The notes under the pieces were generated by a model. It saw nothing but the letters and a program-made list of their open reading frames with translations. It did no database searches and was not told where the DNA came from. A stretch of DNA of 64,000 nt. Origin: Burkholderiaceae bacterium 16 (GTDB taxonomy: Bacteria > Pseudomonadota > Gammaproteobacteria > Burkholderiales > Burkholderiaceae). Shown here piece after piece: positions 8,491 through 16,563 of the stretch (the first letter of the stretch is position 1; the number at the start of each line of letters is the position of its first letter). Location: the NCBI GenBank assembly GCA_000955785.1, contig JYOD01000021.1, positions 1-64,000 on the forward strand. The letters run 5' to 3'. A program made the translations under genes and the position numbers.

Positions 8491-9384
8491 TCAGGGAGAC
8501 TGTGCGGCCAAAGTTGTCTCAACAAACGCCACGAACGCCCGAGCCTTTGAAGTTACCAGTCGTCCGGACGGGAAAAGCGCCCAGAGATCTATGGGCGGCA
8601 ATCTCCAGTCCGTGAGTACGGCTCGGACTTTGCCTGCCGAGAGCTCGGGAGAAAACATCCATTGCGAGGCAACGGCGAGCCCGATATCTCCAAGTACGGC
8701 GGTCCGAATCCCTTCTGCTGCGCTGACTCGGACCCTCCCCGAAACGACCACCGAGACCTCTCTGCTTCCCTGACTGAAAGACCACGTTTCGCCGCCCCCA
8801 CGCTGCGAGTAAACTATCGCCTCGTGCTGGCTAAGGTCGGCCGGTGTCGCCGGGACGCCGGCCACCTCGAAATATCGCGGCGTGCCGACTACAACTCTGG
8901 GACTCTGCGCGATATGGCGCGCCGTCATGCTGGAGTCCTCCAGCGAGCCCATGCGGAATGCCACATCCACGCCCTCCTCCAACAGATCGACATTCCTGTC
9001 GTCCAGCAGAATATCTATCTCGAGGTGCGGGTGCTCATCCATGAACGCTTTCAGCGCAGGCAGAATATGCAGGCGCGCGAATGTAACCGCCGCACATATG
9101 CGAAGTCGGCCGGAAAGACCCGCCGATGAATCCCGTGCCGCTTGCTCGGCCTCGCCTGCTTCCTCCAGCGCCCGTTTAGCGCGTTCATAGAATCTCAGCC
9201 CGGCATCTGTCGGTGTGAGACCACGTGTTGAGCGAAGGAGCAGGCGTGTACCAAGATACTCCTCAAGTTGAGCGACGGATTTTGAAACTGCCGGTTGGCC
9301 CAGGTTAAGACGCTTTGCCGCGCCCGAGAAAGAGCCCGCCTCGACGACGCTGACGAACGTTTCCATTGCTCCAAAGCGGTCCAT
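8491..9384 (-). CDS. LysR-family transcriptional regulator
   Basis: A protein of 297 residues. The winged helix-turn-helix spans about 1-65 (SFSGAAKRLNLGQPAVSKSV), followed by a co-inducer-binding domain of the CrgA type (residues 90-290, LRICAAVTFARLHILPAL onward). A strong GGAGGA ribosome site precedes the ATG at 9384. It is the last gene of a minus-strand run that starts with the cNMP-flavoprotein at 12551, followed by the hotdog and the halohydrin-dehalogenase-like SDR. It may therefore regulate those genes, although LysR regulators more often face their targets. The effector is unknown. Confidence 0.92.
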   Translation of the reverse strand: MDRFGAMETFVSVVEAGSFSGAAKRLNLGQPAVSKSVAQLEEYLGTRLLLRSTRGLTPTDAGLRFYERAKRALEEAGEAEQAARDSSAGLSGRLRICAAVTFARLHILPALKAFMDEHPHLEIDILLDDRNVDLLEEGVDVAFRMGSLEDSSMTARHIAQSPRVVVGTPRYFEVAGVPATPADLSQHEAIVYSQRGGGETWSFSQGSREVSVVVSGRVRVSAAEGIRTAVLGDIGLAVASQWMFSPELSAGKVRAVLTDWRLPPIDLWALFPSGRLVTSKARAFVAFVETTLAAQSP

Positions 9385-9519
9385 CCGTTCCTCCTTCCAG
9401 AATCATCGCCATTATATTTGGAATGGCGCATCGCGTCTTTTCGCGGTCGGGACCGCGGGCGCTCCGTCGGAGCGCAATGATGAAGGCATTCGGATGGTCG
9501 GATCAAGCAGACATCGCGG

Positions 9520-10287
9520 CTAGGAAGGGCGTGGCGCCGTGGCGGGCCATCCGCCGGAGAAATCAATCACCGCACCGGTCAGGAATCTTGCGTGGGTTGT
9601 AGCCAGGAACGAAACAACTTCGCCGATCTCTTCCGGCCTCCCCAGCCTCCCTATCGGCACATGAGCATCAATGTAAGCCTTGCCGCGAGGGCTTTCCACA
9701 AAAACGGAGCGAGGATAGTAGGCCTCGCTGTAGAGGAAATTTGGCGCGATCGCATTTATCGCGATGTTGTCTGGCGCGAGCTCCACAGAGAGCGACCGCA
9801 CAAGCGCATTGGCTGCCGCACGCGCTGCATCGGGAACAGCGCCACCTGCGATCGGCGAGCGCGTGCGGCACGACGTGATGAGGACAATATTCGCGCCACC
9901 CTGCCGCTTCAGCTTCGGGACGGCGGCCTGGAGCAGCGCAAACGGGCGCACCAATAACGCTTCCAGTGTGTTCCTGAGGTGGGTCAGTTCAGTAGTCGTG
10001 AATGCTGACTGCGGTGCAGGATAGTGATCATTGCTGACGAGCGCGTCAAGGCGGCCTTCCTTCATCCAGACTGCTTCAATCAATTCGGCCGGGTGCTCCG
10101 CCAGAATCCTTTCAGCGCCAGGATGGTTGCGCAGGAAAGCGCTCCACGTCGCCGGTTCGCCAAATGCGTTGTCGTGTACGAGCACCCGGAATCCGGCCGC
10201 TATCAGCGCACTGAAGGCGGGTGGCCCGGCATAGTCTGCCGCGTTGGTGACGAGTGCGACCCGGTGTTTCGACACTACTTTTTCCAT
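9520..10287 (-). CDS. Halohydrin-dehalogenase-like SDR lacking the catalytic Tyr
   Basis: A protein of 255 residues. It lacks the GxxxGxG cofactor motif of SDRs. It fits instead the halohydrin dehalogenase pattern: T14-x4-Y19-x-G21 at the nucleophile-pocket position, EHPAELIEAV, DALVSNDHYPAP, RPFALLQAAV, ITS (Ser139) and Arg156. The family motif S-x12-Y-x3-R appears here as S139-x12-P152-x3-R156 (VPDAAR), so the catalytic Tyr is Pro. Halohydrin dehalogenases open and close epoxides using Ser/Tyr/Arg. Without Tyr, normal activity would not be expected, so another role or loss of function is possible. The C-terminus (RLGRPEEIGEVVSFLA, LTGAVIDFSGGWP) is intact and no frameshift is seen. Confidence 0.75.
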   Translation of the reverse strand: MEKVVSKHRVALVTNAADYAGPPAFSALIAAGFRVLVHDNAFGEPATWSAFLRNHPGAERILAEHPAELIEAVWMKEGRLDALVSNDHYPAPQSAFTTTELTHLRNTLEALLVRPFALLQAAVPKLKRQGGANIVLITSCRTRSPIAGGAVPDAARAAANALVRSLSVELAPDNIAINAIAPNFLYSEAYYPRSVFVESPRGKAYIDAHVPIGRLGRPEEIGEVVSFLATTHARFLTGAVIDFSGGWPATAPRPS

Positions 10288-10326
10288 TCTCTACCCTTGA
10301 TGGCCGCCGAAGATGGCCCTAGCCCT

Positions 10327-10741
10327 TCAGGTGGCGTCGAAGTTGATGACAGATTTTGTAACCCGAACGGCTGCCACGACTTTACCTCCCATCTCCGCCT
10401 TTGCTTCTATGAAAGCCAGAGTGCGGCCCCGCCGGATCACCGTTGCAGTTAAGTCGCATCGCGAGCCCGGCCGGAACTTGGCGCATCACCGAGGCATGCA
10501 GATCATGAGTCACCGCGTGTACGGAGCTTTCCAGCGAGTCCAATAGCGAGAAGAGGCACGTCGCTTCCATCAGGGAATAGAGCACGCCCGTGTGGAGTCT
10601 GCCAAACGCCAAGTGCTCTGGCCCGACATCGAAATGGGCTCGCGCCGTGCCGTATCCCGCGCCGTCAAATACGAGGCCCATGAATCGGTTGAGCGGAACT
10701 TCCAGAATAGCGCCTATACGGGATCGAGTTTGCATGTCCAT
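10327..10741 (-). pseudogene. Hotdog-fold (PaaI-like) thioesterase with a frameshift
   Basis: From MDMQTRSRIG at 10741 the protein reads as a hotdog thioesterase (VPLNRFMGLVF, HLAFGRLHTGVLYSLMEATC) up to QVPAG. The frame then shifts near 10460. One base out of register, the fold continues as SRCDLTATVIRRGRTLAFIE and AKAEMGGKVV to a stop at 10327. The original frame runs on to 10382 with nonsense. A one-base insertion would explain this, so it is a recent pseudogene or a sequencing error. It lies between the cNMP-flavoprotein and the halohydrin-dehalogenase-like gene on the same strand. Confidence 0.7.
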
Positions 10742-10886
10742 TCTGCTTACCACTTGACACCCCGGCGTAGTTGATGGCCGATGATACGGCATGCATCCGC
10801 GTTCGAGTAGTGCGGCAAAAGGAATAACTTTCATTCCCGCAAGGCATCCGAGCCACGCAATGTCAGGCGCCGCCGTATGCTTTACA

Positions 10887-12551
10887 TTACCTCGTGAAAA
10901 ACTGGTGAAGAGACTGGACCGCCGCGGCGCCTTCCCCCACGGCGGCGGCGACCCGCTTGACGGAGCCGCTTCTTACATCGCCAACAGCGAACACTCCGGG
11001 CAGACTGGTTTCCATTGGTAGCGGTGAGCGCTCGTGCGCCCAACGCCCCTGTGGTACTTGCGCCCCGGTAAGGACAAAGAACTTGTCGTCAAGGGCGACA
11101 CAGTCGCGAAGCCATTCTGTACACGGTTCTGCCCCGAGAAAAAGGAAAACGTGGCCTATCTCGTAGGTGCGAAGTTGACCGTTGCCGTGTCGACACTGAA
11201 CCGCTTCCAGCTTCCCTTGACCGATTAAGTCGCTGATCTCGGTTTCCACATGAAGCGTAATATTCGGGGCGGCATTGATGCGCTGGATCAAATAGTGAGA
11301 CATGCTCGCCGCGAGTCCCTCAGAGCGAACCAGGATATGCACATGCCGTGCGTGCTCGGAGAGAAAGACAGCGGCCTGCCCCGCAGAATTCCCTCCTCCG
11401 ACAACAATGACTTCCTCGCCCGCGCAATAGGTAGCCTCCATGAATGAGGCGTTGTAGTAGACGCCCCTGCCTTCGTAGGCTGCGAGGTTGATCAATCCCG
11501 GCTTCCTGTAGTGAACGCCCGTTGCGATGACCACCGCACGTGCAGTCACACGTTCCCCATTGTCGACTTCGAGGACAAACTCGCTCCCGGCCTGTCGGAG
11601 CGCAGTCACTGCCACCGGCACCGCGACTTCCACGCCGAACTTTCTTGATTGCGCCAGCCCCCGGCCCGCAAGAGCGCGTCCCGAGATACCCGTCGGAAAG
11701 CCAAAGTAATTCTCGATCTTTGAACTTGTTCCTGCTTGCCCCCCGGGAGCGGTGGAATCGAATACAACTGACTGAAGTCCCTCGGACGCCCCGTAAACTG
11801 CCGCCGCTAGACCTGCGGGCCCGGCTCCGACGATCGCGAGATCAAAGCGCCTGCCGCTTAGAGACTCCGGGCTCATTCCGATCGCATCAGCAAGGGCTCG
11901 GTTTGTCGGGTGGCACATAACCTCGGCCTTCGGTGTGACGACCGCCGGCAAATCTTCAGGCGTGATATGGAATCGCTCCATTAGCGTTCGCGCCTCGACT
12001 TGCTTGTCGGCATCCAGGTACAGCGCCGGATAGCTGTTGCGAGAGAGAAACTCCCTGAGCCGCAACGCTCCCGCCGAATGCCGCGAGGCGATGACGATGA
12101 CGCCCCCAGACGCCTCATCTTCGATGAACGATATCCGGCGAAGAATGAACGCCCGCATAATGATTTCGCTAAGGTCCGCCTCTGCAATCACGAGCGCGCG
12201 CATGCCATCCGGTTCGATTTCCAGCAGCTCCGAATCTGTTTCCACGCGAACAGTGGCTACGGCGCCGCGCCCGACCAGCGAGCCAATATCCCCGGTGAAC
12301 ATGCCTGGGGTGCGCGTCCCCAAACTGTGTGATCCGAGGGCGTTGCAACGCTCAACTGCAAGGGAACCGGTCAGGATCACATACGTGAATATGTTCCTGT
12401 CGCCCTGGTGGAAAAGGGCTTGCCCCGCGGGAAATCTGCGCACAGCGCCGTACCGACGCATCCGGTCGATCTGTGACGATGTAAGGACCGGAAACCTCTG
12501 GTTTTTCCTGTCGTCCCCAGACGCGCGGACGTTTTCTGTTGAGGCGTCCAT
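10887..12551 (-). CDS. Fusion of cNMP-binding, glutaredoxin-like and thioredoxin-reductase-like FAD domains
   Basis: A protein of 554 residues. Residues about 22-130 form a cyclic-nucleotide-binding/CRP-type beta-roll (FPAGQALFHQGDRN, LTGSLAVE, GDIGSLVGRGAVATVRV). Residues about 148-225 resemble a thioredoxin/glutaredoxin fold (GVIVIASRHSAGALRLREFL, PAVV cis-Pro) but have no active-site Cys pair. Residues about 235-550 are a two-dinucleotide flavoprotein like thioredoxin reductase (GAGPAG 242-247, GGQAG, GGGNSA 385-390, FAVGD 521-525). The CATC motif expected before GGGNSA is replaced by YYNASFMEATYC, so disulfide reductase chemistry is not possible. Cyclic-nucleotide or redox-controlled NAD(P)H oxidation is an inference. 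ATG 12551 faces the divergent SDR at 12812. Confidence 0.88.
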   Translation of the reverse strand: MDASTENVRASGDDRKNQRFPVLTSSQIDRMRRYGAVRRFPAGQALFHQGDRNIFTYVILTGSLAVERCNALGSHSLGTRTPGMFTGDIGSLVGRGAVATVRVETDSELLEIEPDGMRALVIAEADLSEIIMRAFILRRISFIEDEASGGVIVIASRHSAGALRLREFLSRNSYPALYLDADKQVEARTLMERFHITPEDLPAVVTPKAEVMCHPTNRALADAIGMSPESLSGRRFDLAIVGAGPAGLAAAVYGASEGLQSVVFDSTAPGGQAGTSSKIENYFGFPTGISGRALAGRGLAQSRKFGVEVAVPVAVTALRQAGSEFVLEVDNGERVTARAVVIATGVHYRKPGLINLAAYEGRGVYYNASFMEATYCAGEEVIVVGGGNSAGQAAVFLSEHARHVHILVRSEGLAASMSHYLIQRINAAPNITLHVETEISDLIGQGKLEAVQCRHGNGQLRTYEIGHVFLFLGAEPCTEWLRDCVALDDKFFVLTGAQVPQGRWAHERSPLPMETSLPGVFAVGDVRSGSVKRVAAAVGEGAAAVQSLHQFFTR

Positions 12552-12811
12552 GACGTCACTCCCTCCAAGATATTTGCGTCAAGCGGTATCGCGTGTGTCG
12601 CGGGGTTGCGCGGCGAGCCTGAATTTACTGTAGCAAAGCGGCAGGGGCGCGACCATATTCGCCGCGCCATAATTCCTGTGCCGCGGGGGCCACATGCAAA
12701 GGTACGGATATTCCACTGGGGAATGGCTGTTATGCAGTCCGCGTGTCTTGTTGACCGAGGCACGCGCGCGGAGGATTCGTGGTGCACGTTCCACATTGAA
12801 GGAAGACCCCC

Positions 12812-13531
12812 ATGAAGACTCGTACATTCCTCATCACAGGCGCCAGCAAAGGTATCGGCCGCGCTTTGGCAGATCGTCTTGCTCACCGAGGCCACCAGGT
12901 AGTTGGCCTGGCTCGGAGCGCGGATGCATCGTTTCCCGGCAAGCTGGTTTCCGTCGACCTGTCTGACTTGCGACAGACCGACGCTGCGCTTGGCGAGTTT
13001 CGCGGTACTTTCGAATTCGACGGGCTTGTGAACAACGTGGGACTGGTCAGACCACAGCGAATCGGCGACGTGCAGATAGAAGACCTCGACGCCGTTTTTG
13101 CCGCCAACCTCCATCCAGCGGTTCAGGCCATGCAGGCGCTTTTGCCGGGCATGCGTGAGGCGGGCTGGGGACGTGTCGTCAACATTTCGAGTCTGACGGT
13201 CCTGGGCGCACTCGAACGGACCGCATACGCCGCTGCAAAATCGGCCCTCATTAGCTTCTCGCGGTCCTGGGCACTGGAACTCGCAACCACTGGGATTACG
13301 GTTAACACCGTTGCCCCAGGGCCAACGGAAACAGAGTTGTTCCGAAAGAACAGCCCGCCGGGAAGTGCGGGGGAGAAGCGATTTCTTTCCAGTGTGCCGA
13401 TGAATCGCTTCGGCAAACCCGACGAGATCGCCGCGGCGATTGAATTCCTGCTGTCAGAAGACGCTGCGTTCATCACAGGTCAGACGCTTTTCGTCGACGG
13501 CGGCGCATCGGTCGGAAAGTCGCTGGTCTAG
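12812..13531 (+). CDS. SDR-family oxidoreductase
   Basis: A protein of 239 residues with complete classical SDR motifs: TGASKGIG (9-16), NNVG (74-77), NISS with Ser126/127, Tyr139 and Lys143 in YAAAK, PGPTETE, and a C-terminal ITGQTLFVDGG. A GGAAG ribosome site lies just upstream of ATG 12812. It is divergent from the cNMP-flavoprotein, with a 260-base shared promoter region. 373 bases with a large palindrome separate it from the old-yellow-enzyme gene downstream. Confidence 0.9.
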   Translation: MKTRTFLITGASKGIGRALADRLAHRGHQVVGLARSADASFPGKLVSVDLSDLRQTDAALGEFRGTFEFDGLVNNVGLVRPQRIGDVQIEDLDAVFAANLHPAVQAMQALLPGMREAGWGRVVNISSLTVLGALERTAYAAAKSALISFSRSWALELATTGITVNTVAPGPTETELFRKNSPPGSAGEKRFLSSVPMNRFGKPDEIAAAIEFLLSEDAAFITGQTLFVDGGASVGKSLV

Positions 13532-13690
13532 GGCCATCGGCGCAAGCTCGCTACTCCGTATTGCGGGAATACGAGCTTCCAGCGATCCCCGTGAGCGTGA
13601 TGTTTACCGCGCAGCCAACGCTTCCGGCAAGGACCCGCGCCTTCGTCGATTTTTCGGTGCATCACCTGAGGACACGCCTTCTCCGTGACG

Positions 13691-13716
13691 GACACAGTCT
13701 CCGCGGAGACTGTGTC
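13691..13716. promoter_or_regulatory. Perfect 26-bp palindrome upstream of the OYE gene
   Basis: GACACAGTCTCCG (13691-13703) followed directly by its exact reverse complement to 13716 makes a gapless 26-bp palindrome. Outer arms ACGCCTT and AAGGCGT extend it with an asymmetric bulge. It lies 189 bases before the OYE start and 160 after the SDR stop. No T run follows, so an operator for a dimeric repressor is as likely as a terminator. No other feature was seen in 13532-13904. Confidence 0.5.
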
Positions 13717-13904
13717 AAGGCGTCGCCGATCGCCTGATCCGCCCGCCCGGTTTGGTTTAGGGGTGCCATCCCCGGTGCCCTGCATTGGGCCTATGCGAGC
13801 CCATTCCCCCCGGGAATGAGTGTTATCGCCCTGGGGCCCCTTCTGCTCATTCGAAGTAGCGACGATCATCATTTCACCGTCACTCATTTCTTGGAGCAGG
13901 AGCA

Positions 13905-15020
13905 ATGAAGAACCTATTCAGCAGCAAAGCTGTCGGCCCTTACGAAGTCGAACATCGCGTGGTACTCGCGCCGCTCACCCGTATGCGCACTGAGCCCGGC
14001 AATGTGCCTGGCGATCTGATGGTCGACTACTATGTGCAGCGGGCCACAAAAGGCGGTCTTCTCATCACGGACGCGACTGCCGTCTCGCCCCTTGGCATCG
14101 CCTATGTCGATGCACCAGGCATTTATTCGGAGGCACACGTCCAAGGCTGGAAGCGCGTAGTTGAGGCCGTCCACGCGAAAGGTGCGCGCATCTTTCTGCA
14201 AATCTGGCACGCGGGCCGCCAAGCACACCCGGCTAACACTGGTGGTGAAACACCTGTTGCCCCTTCCGCTCTGCTCTCTCTCGAGCATGCCGCCATACGG
14301 GACGAAGATGGCAATATCACTGAGGCCGAGCTGGTCCTTCCCAGGCCGCTGGAGCAGCATGAGATTCCAGAGATCGTCGAGCAGTTCCGCCGGAGCGCCA
14401 TCCTGGCCAAGGAGGCTGGCTTCGACGGCGTTGAGCTGCACGCCGCGAACGGTTACCTCTTCGAACAGTTTCTGCTGGATGGCACAAATCACCGGACCGA
14501 TGCCTATGGCGGCCCTGTCGAAAACCGCGCGCGTTTCCTCTTTGACACGCTCGATGCGGTCGTTTCCGTATGGGGACGGGGCAAGGTGGCCGTACGCCTT
14601 TCGCCGAGCGGTACCTATGGCACGATGTCGGACAGTGATCCACACAACACCTTCCGGTACGTTGCGGATAAGCTGAACGCTTATGACCTGGCGTACCTGC
14701 ATGTGATCGAACCGCGCGTCAGGGGTATCGTCGACATCGGCGCAGGCGAAGCCGCCGTCTGGTCTGGCGATATTCGCCGCTGGTTCAAGGGGACCCTGAT
14801 GGTCGCGGGCGGCTTTACCGGCGACAGCGCCGAGCAGATCGTCGCGGAGGGAGGCGCGGACCTCGTGGCGTTTGGCCGATTGTTTATTTCAAACCCCGAT
14901 CTGCCCCTGCGCCTGCACCATGGCGTCCCGCTGTCCCGCTACGACCGTTCAACGTTCTATGGCGGTGATGCCCAAGGCTACACCGACTATCCCACTCATG
15001 ACGCGGCGGCCCTGGCCTGA
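13905..15020 (+). CDS. Old-yellow-enzyme family alkene reductase (NemA/XenB-like)
   Basis: A protein of 371 residues, an FMN-binding TIM barrel. Signatures are VVLAPLTRMR at the N-terminus, IFLQIWHAGRQAHP, GFDGVELHAANGYLFEQFLL (the substrate-binding His and Asn of the H-x-x-N type), NHRTDAYGG, and FGRLFISNPDLPLRL near the end. Such enzymes reduce activated alkenes, nitro-esters and nitroaromatics with NAD(P)H. A GGAGCAGGAG ribosome site precedes ATG 13905. Together with GST, peroxiredoxin and SDRs it suggests handling of reactive electrophiles. The upstream palindrome may be its operator, since TetR-type repressors commonly control nemA-like genes, but no regulator is adjacent. Confidence 0.93.
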   Translation: MKNLFSSKAVGPYEVEHRVVLAPLTRMRTEPGNVPGDLMVDYYVQRATKGGLLITDATAVSPLGIAYVDAPGIYSEAHVQGWKRVVEAVHAKGARIFLQIWHAGRQAHPANTGGETPVAPSALLSLEHAAIRDEDGNITEAELVLPRPLEQHEIPEIVEQFRRSAILAKEAGFDGVELHAANGYLFEQFLLDGTNHRTDAYGGPVENRARFLFDTLDAVVSVWGRGKVAVRLSPSGTYGTMSDSDPHNTFRYVADKLNAYDLAYLHVIEPRVRGIVDIGAGEAAVWSGDIRRWFKGTLMVAGGFTGDSAEQIVAEGGADLVAFGRLFISNPDLPLRLHHGVPLSRYDRSTFYGGDAQGYTDYPTHDAAALA

Positions 15021-15088
15021 CCTGTGCCTTCCTCCTGGGTATCGATGCATGCGACTCAGGCGACTTCCCGGGAACTGAGCATCATCTT

Positions 15089-15137
15089 CCTCGGCATCTG
15101 GCGACCGGGCGAAAGCCTGGCACGCCAAATGCCGAGG
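15089..15137 (+). promoter_or_regulatory. Stable 49-nt hairpin with GAAA tetraloop ahead of the propeller gene
   Basis: Outer arms 15089-15103 and 15123-15137 (CCTCGGCAT...ATGCCGAGG, one mismatch in 15) enclose an inner stem CCGGGC-GAAA-GCCTGG closed by a GNRA tetraloop. The whole folds as one continuous hairpin. It ends 20 bases before the TTG start at 15158 and just before its AGGGGA ribosome site. It could be the terminator of the OYE gene or a 5' UTR control element. Confidence 0.55.
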
Positions 15138-15157
15138 AGTAGCGTAGGGGAACTATC

Positions 15158-16039
15158 TTGCCTTTACTCGTGACCAGCGCGTCGGGCGCAAATGGCGACG
15201 GCTTCGGCGCGTTGCTCGCGTTCGCGGCGGATGGACAATGTCGAGGTGCGCTTTCGGATGACCTCAGGATTGCCGACCCCCGAGGCATGTGCACAAGCGC
15301 CGACGGCAAGCTTCTGTATCTGAATAGTGGCGATGACCGAATCCTGGCGCTCGATTCTGATGGCCAAGTCGTTCTCGATAGCGGCCGGATTCCTGGCCTG
15401 AATGCCGGTGGCGGCGTGGTTGGACCGGATGGTCGCTACTATGTCGGTCTGCGCTCGGAGAAGACGATCGCGGCGTTCTCCCCTGATATGAACGGCCCTC
15501 CGGTTCGGGTGCTTCCTCCCGACATCGTTCCGTTTCCACGTGGATTTGGGTTCGCTGCCGACGGACGACTCTTTCTTGCCTCCGGCATAGGCCCGGACGG
15601 CGCAGGCCAAAACACCATCCTTGCATTTGGTCCGGGTCCGTCGCTGACAGCGACTTCGTTCATTGACGACGACGAGGTGAGCCCTCTGGATTTGGCCGTG
15701 GCCCCCGGCGGCAACGTGCTGGTCTCGAGCGAATACCCATTCGGAGCGCCAAACGCCGTTGCATCCATACGGGAATACGATGGAACGAGCGGTGAGCTTG
15801 TCCGCGTATTCAGCCCCCCGCATGACGTCCCGTTGCATCGGCCGCGTGGATTGCGGTTCGGCCCGGGCGGCGTACTCTACTGCGTGGCGCGCGACGCCGC
15901 AGTGGCCTTTGACTACGCGTCCGGGCGGTTTATCGGGACTGTCGTGAGCCGCTCGCGGCTGAACGGCCAAGCGATTACGTTCTTTGGTCCCCTAGCGATC
16001 GAAAGGCGAATAGGCGGTGGGCCAAAGATCCCGCGTTGA
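15158..16039 (+). CDS. Beta-propeller protein (SMP-30/NHL-like)
   Basis: A protein of 293 residues made of repeated strands of the type DPRGMCTSADGKLLYLNSGD, GGVVGPDGRYYVGL, PRGFGFAADGRLFLASG, PLDLAVAPGGNVLVSS and PRGLRFGPGGVLYCVA, about six blades. This is the pattern of NHL/SMP-30/gluconolactonase-like propellers. Enzymatic function (lactonase or binding protein) cannot be fixed because the metal-ligand set is not obvious. No signal peptide is seen, so it is probably cytosolic. The TTG start at 15158 is chosen for its AGGGGA ribosome site about 8 bases upstream and for directly starting the first strand. Confidence 0.75.
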   Translation: MPLLVTSASGANGDGFGALLAFAADGQCRGALSDDLRIADPRGMCTSADGKLLYLNSGDDRILALDSDGQVVLDSGRIPGLNAGGGVVGPDGRYYVGLRSEKTIAAFSPDMNGPPVRVLPPDIVPFPRGFGFAADGRLFLASGIGPDGAGQNTILAFGPGPSLTATSFIDDDEVSPLDLAVAPGGNVLVSSEYPFGAPNAVASIREYDGTSGELVRVFSPPHDVPLHRPRGLRFGPGGVLYCVARDAAVAFDYASGRFIGTVVSRSRLNGQAITFFGPLAIERRIGGGPKIPR

Positions 16040-16152
16040 TGGCGTTTCTCCGGTCCTTGTAGCAGGCATTTTATGTGGCGTTCGGCCGGCCGGATCCTGT
16101 CAGGATCGCGGCTCGGGCGCCGCAAGACCACATTTGAGTCAACGCCACATAT

Positions 16153-16346
16153 CGCATCCGGCTCTCGGACAAGACTTCACGCCTTCACCCACGCCAGGCT
16201 GTGCCCCCGCGCGCGGACAGACGTACGAGCCCGTAGTGCCCGTAGAGGTGCGAGAGTGGATAGCTTCCGCCCCTGCGTCGTCTAACCTTGTGCTTGTTGC
16301 GCAGCCACCGACGCAACCGCGTCGCGACGTAGCTGTCGAGCGCCCG
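16153..16346 (-). mobile_element. 3' remnant of a group II intron (maturase C-terminus plus start of domain V)
   Basis: The minus strand encodes [20 protein letters not shown] and then [20 protein letters not shown], the HNH-proximal C-terminal end typical of group II intron reverse transcriptase/maturases, stopping near 16185. About 25 bases later the minus strand reads GAGCCGGATGCG (16164-16153), the conserved start of intron domain V, and then diverges. The RT and maturase bodies are missing, so this is a dead 3' fragment. Everything else in 16040-16560 looks non-coding. Confidence 0.72.
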
Positions 16347-16514
16347 GAATGCGCGGCTTACGGTCCGCTTCCTCGGGCAGGTAGATCGGTTCTGGCTCTC
16401 CCTCCGGCCAATGCCCCTCTCGTGCCAATCTCTCGGCCGGATTGTCCTCGTGCACGCCGATGGCGACCAAATGCCCGCACCGAAGGTGGCCAGGGTCAAT
16501 CAGGCTGCCTGACA

Positions 16515-16554
16515 GGGCGAGGGCGAGGGCGAGGGCGAGGGCGAGGGCGAGGGC
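16515..16554. repeat. Hexanucleotide tandem repeat (GGGCGA, about 6.7 copies)
   Basis: Six full GGGCGA units plus GGGC, with no interruptions. It lies 9 bases beyond the pirin stop codon on the minus strand. Units of six bases cannot switch a reading frame, and the repeat is outside the gene. It is probably a slippage-prone spacer that varies between strains. Confidence 0.9.
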
Positions 16555-16563
16555 GCAGAGGCG

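Noticed and set aside
10887..12551. Thioredoxin reductase
   Set aside because: The CxxC motif is missing and there are two extra N-terminal domains.
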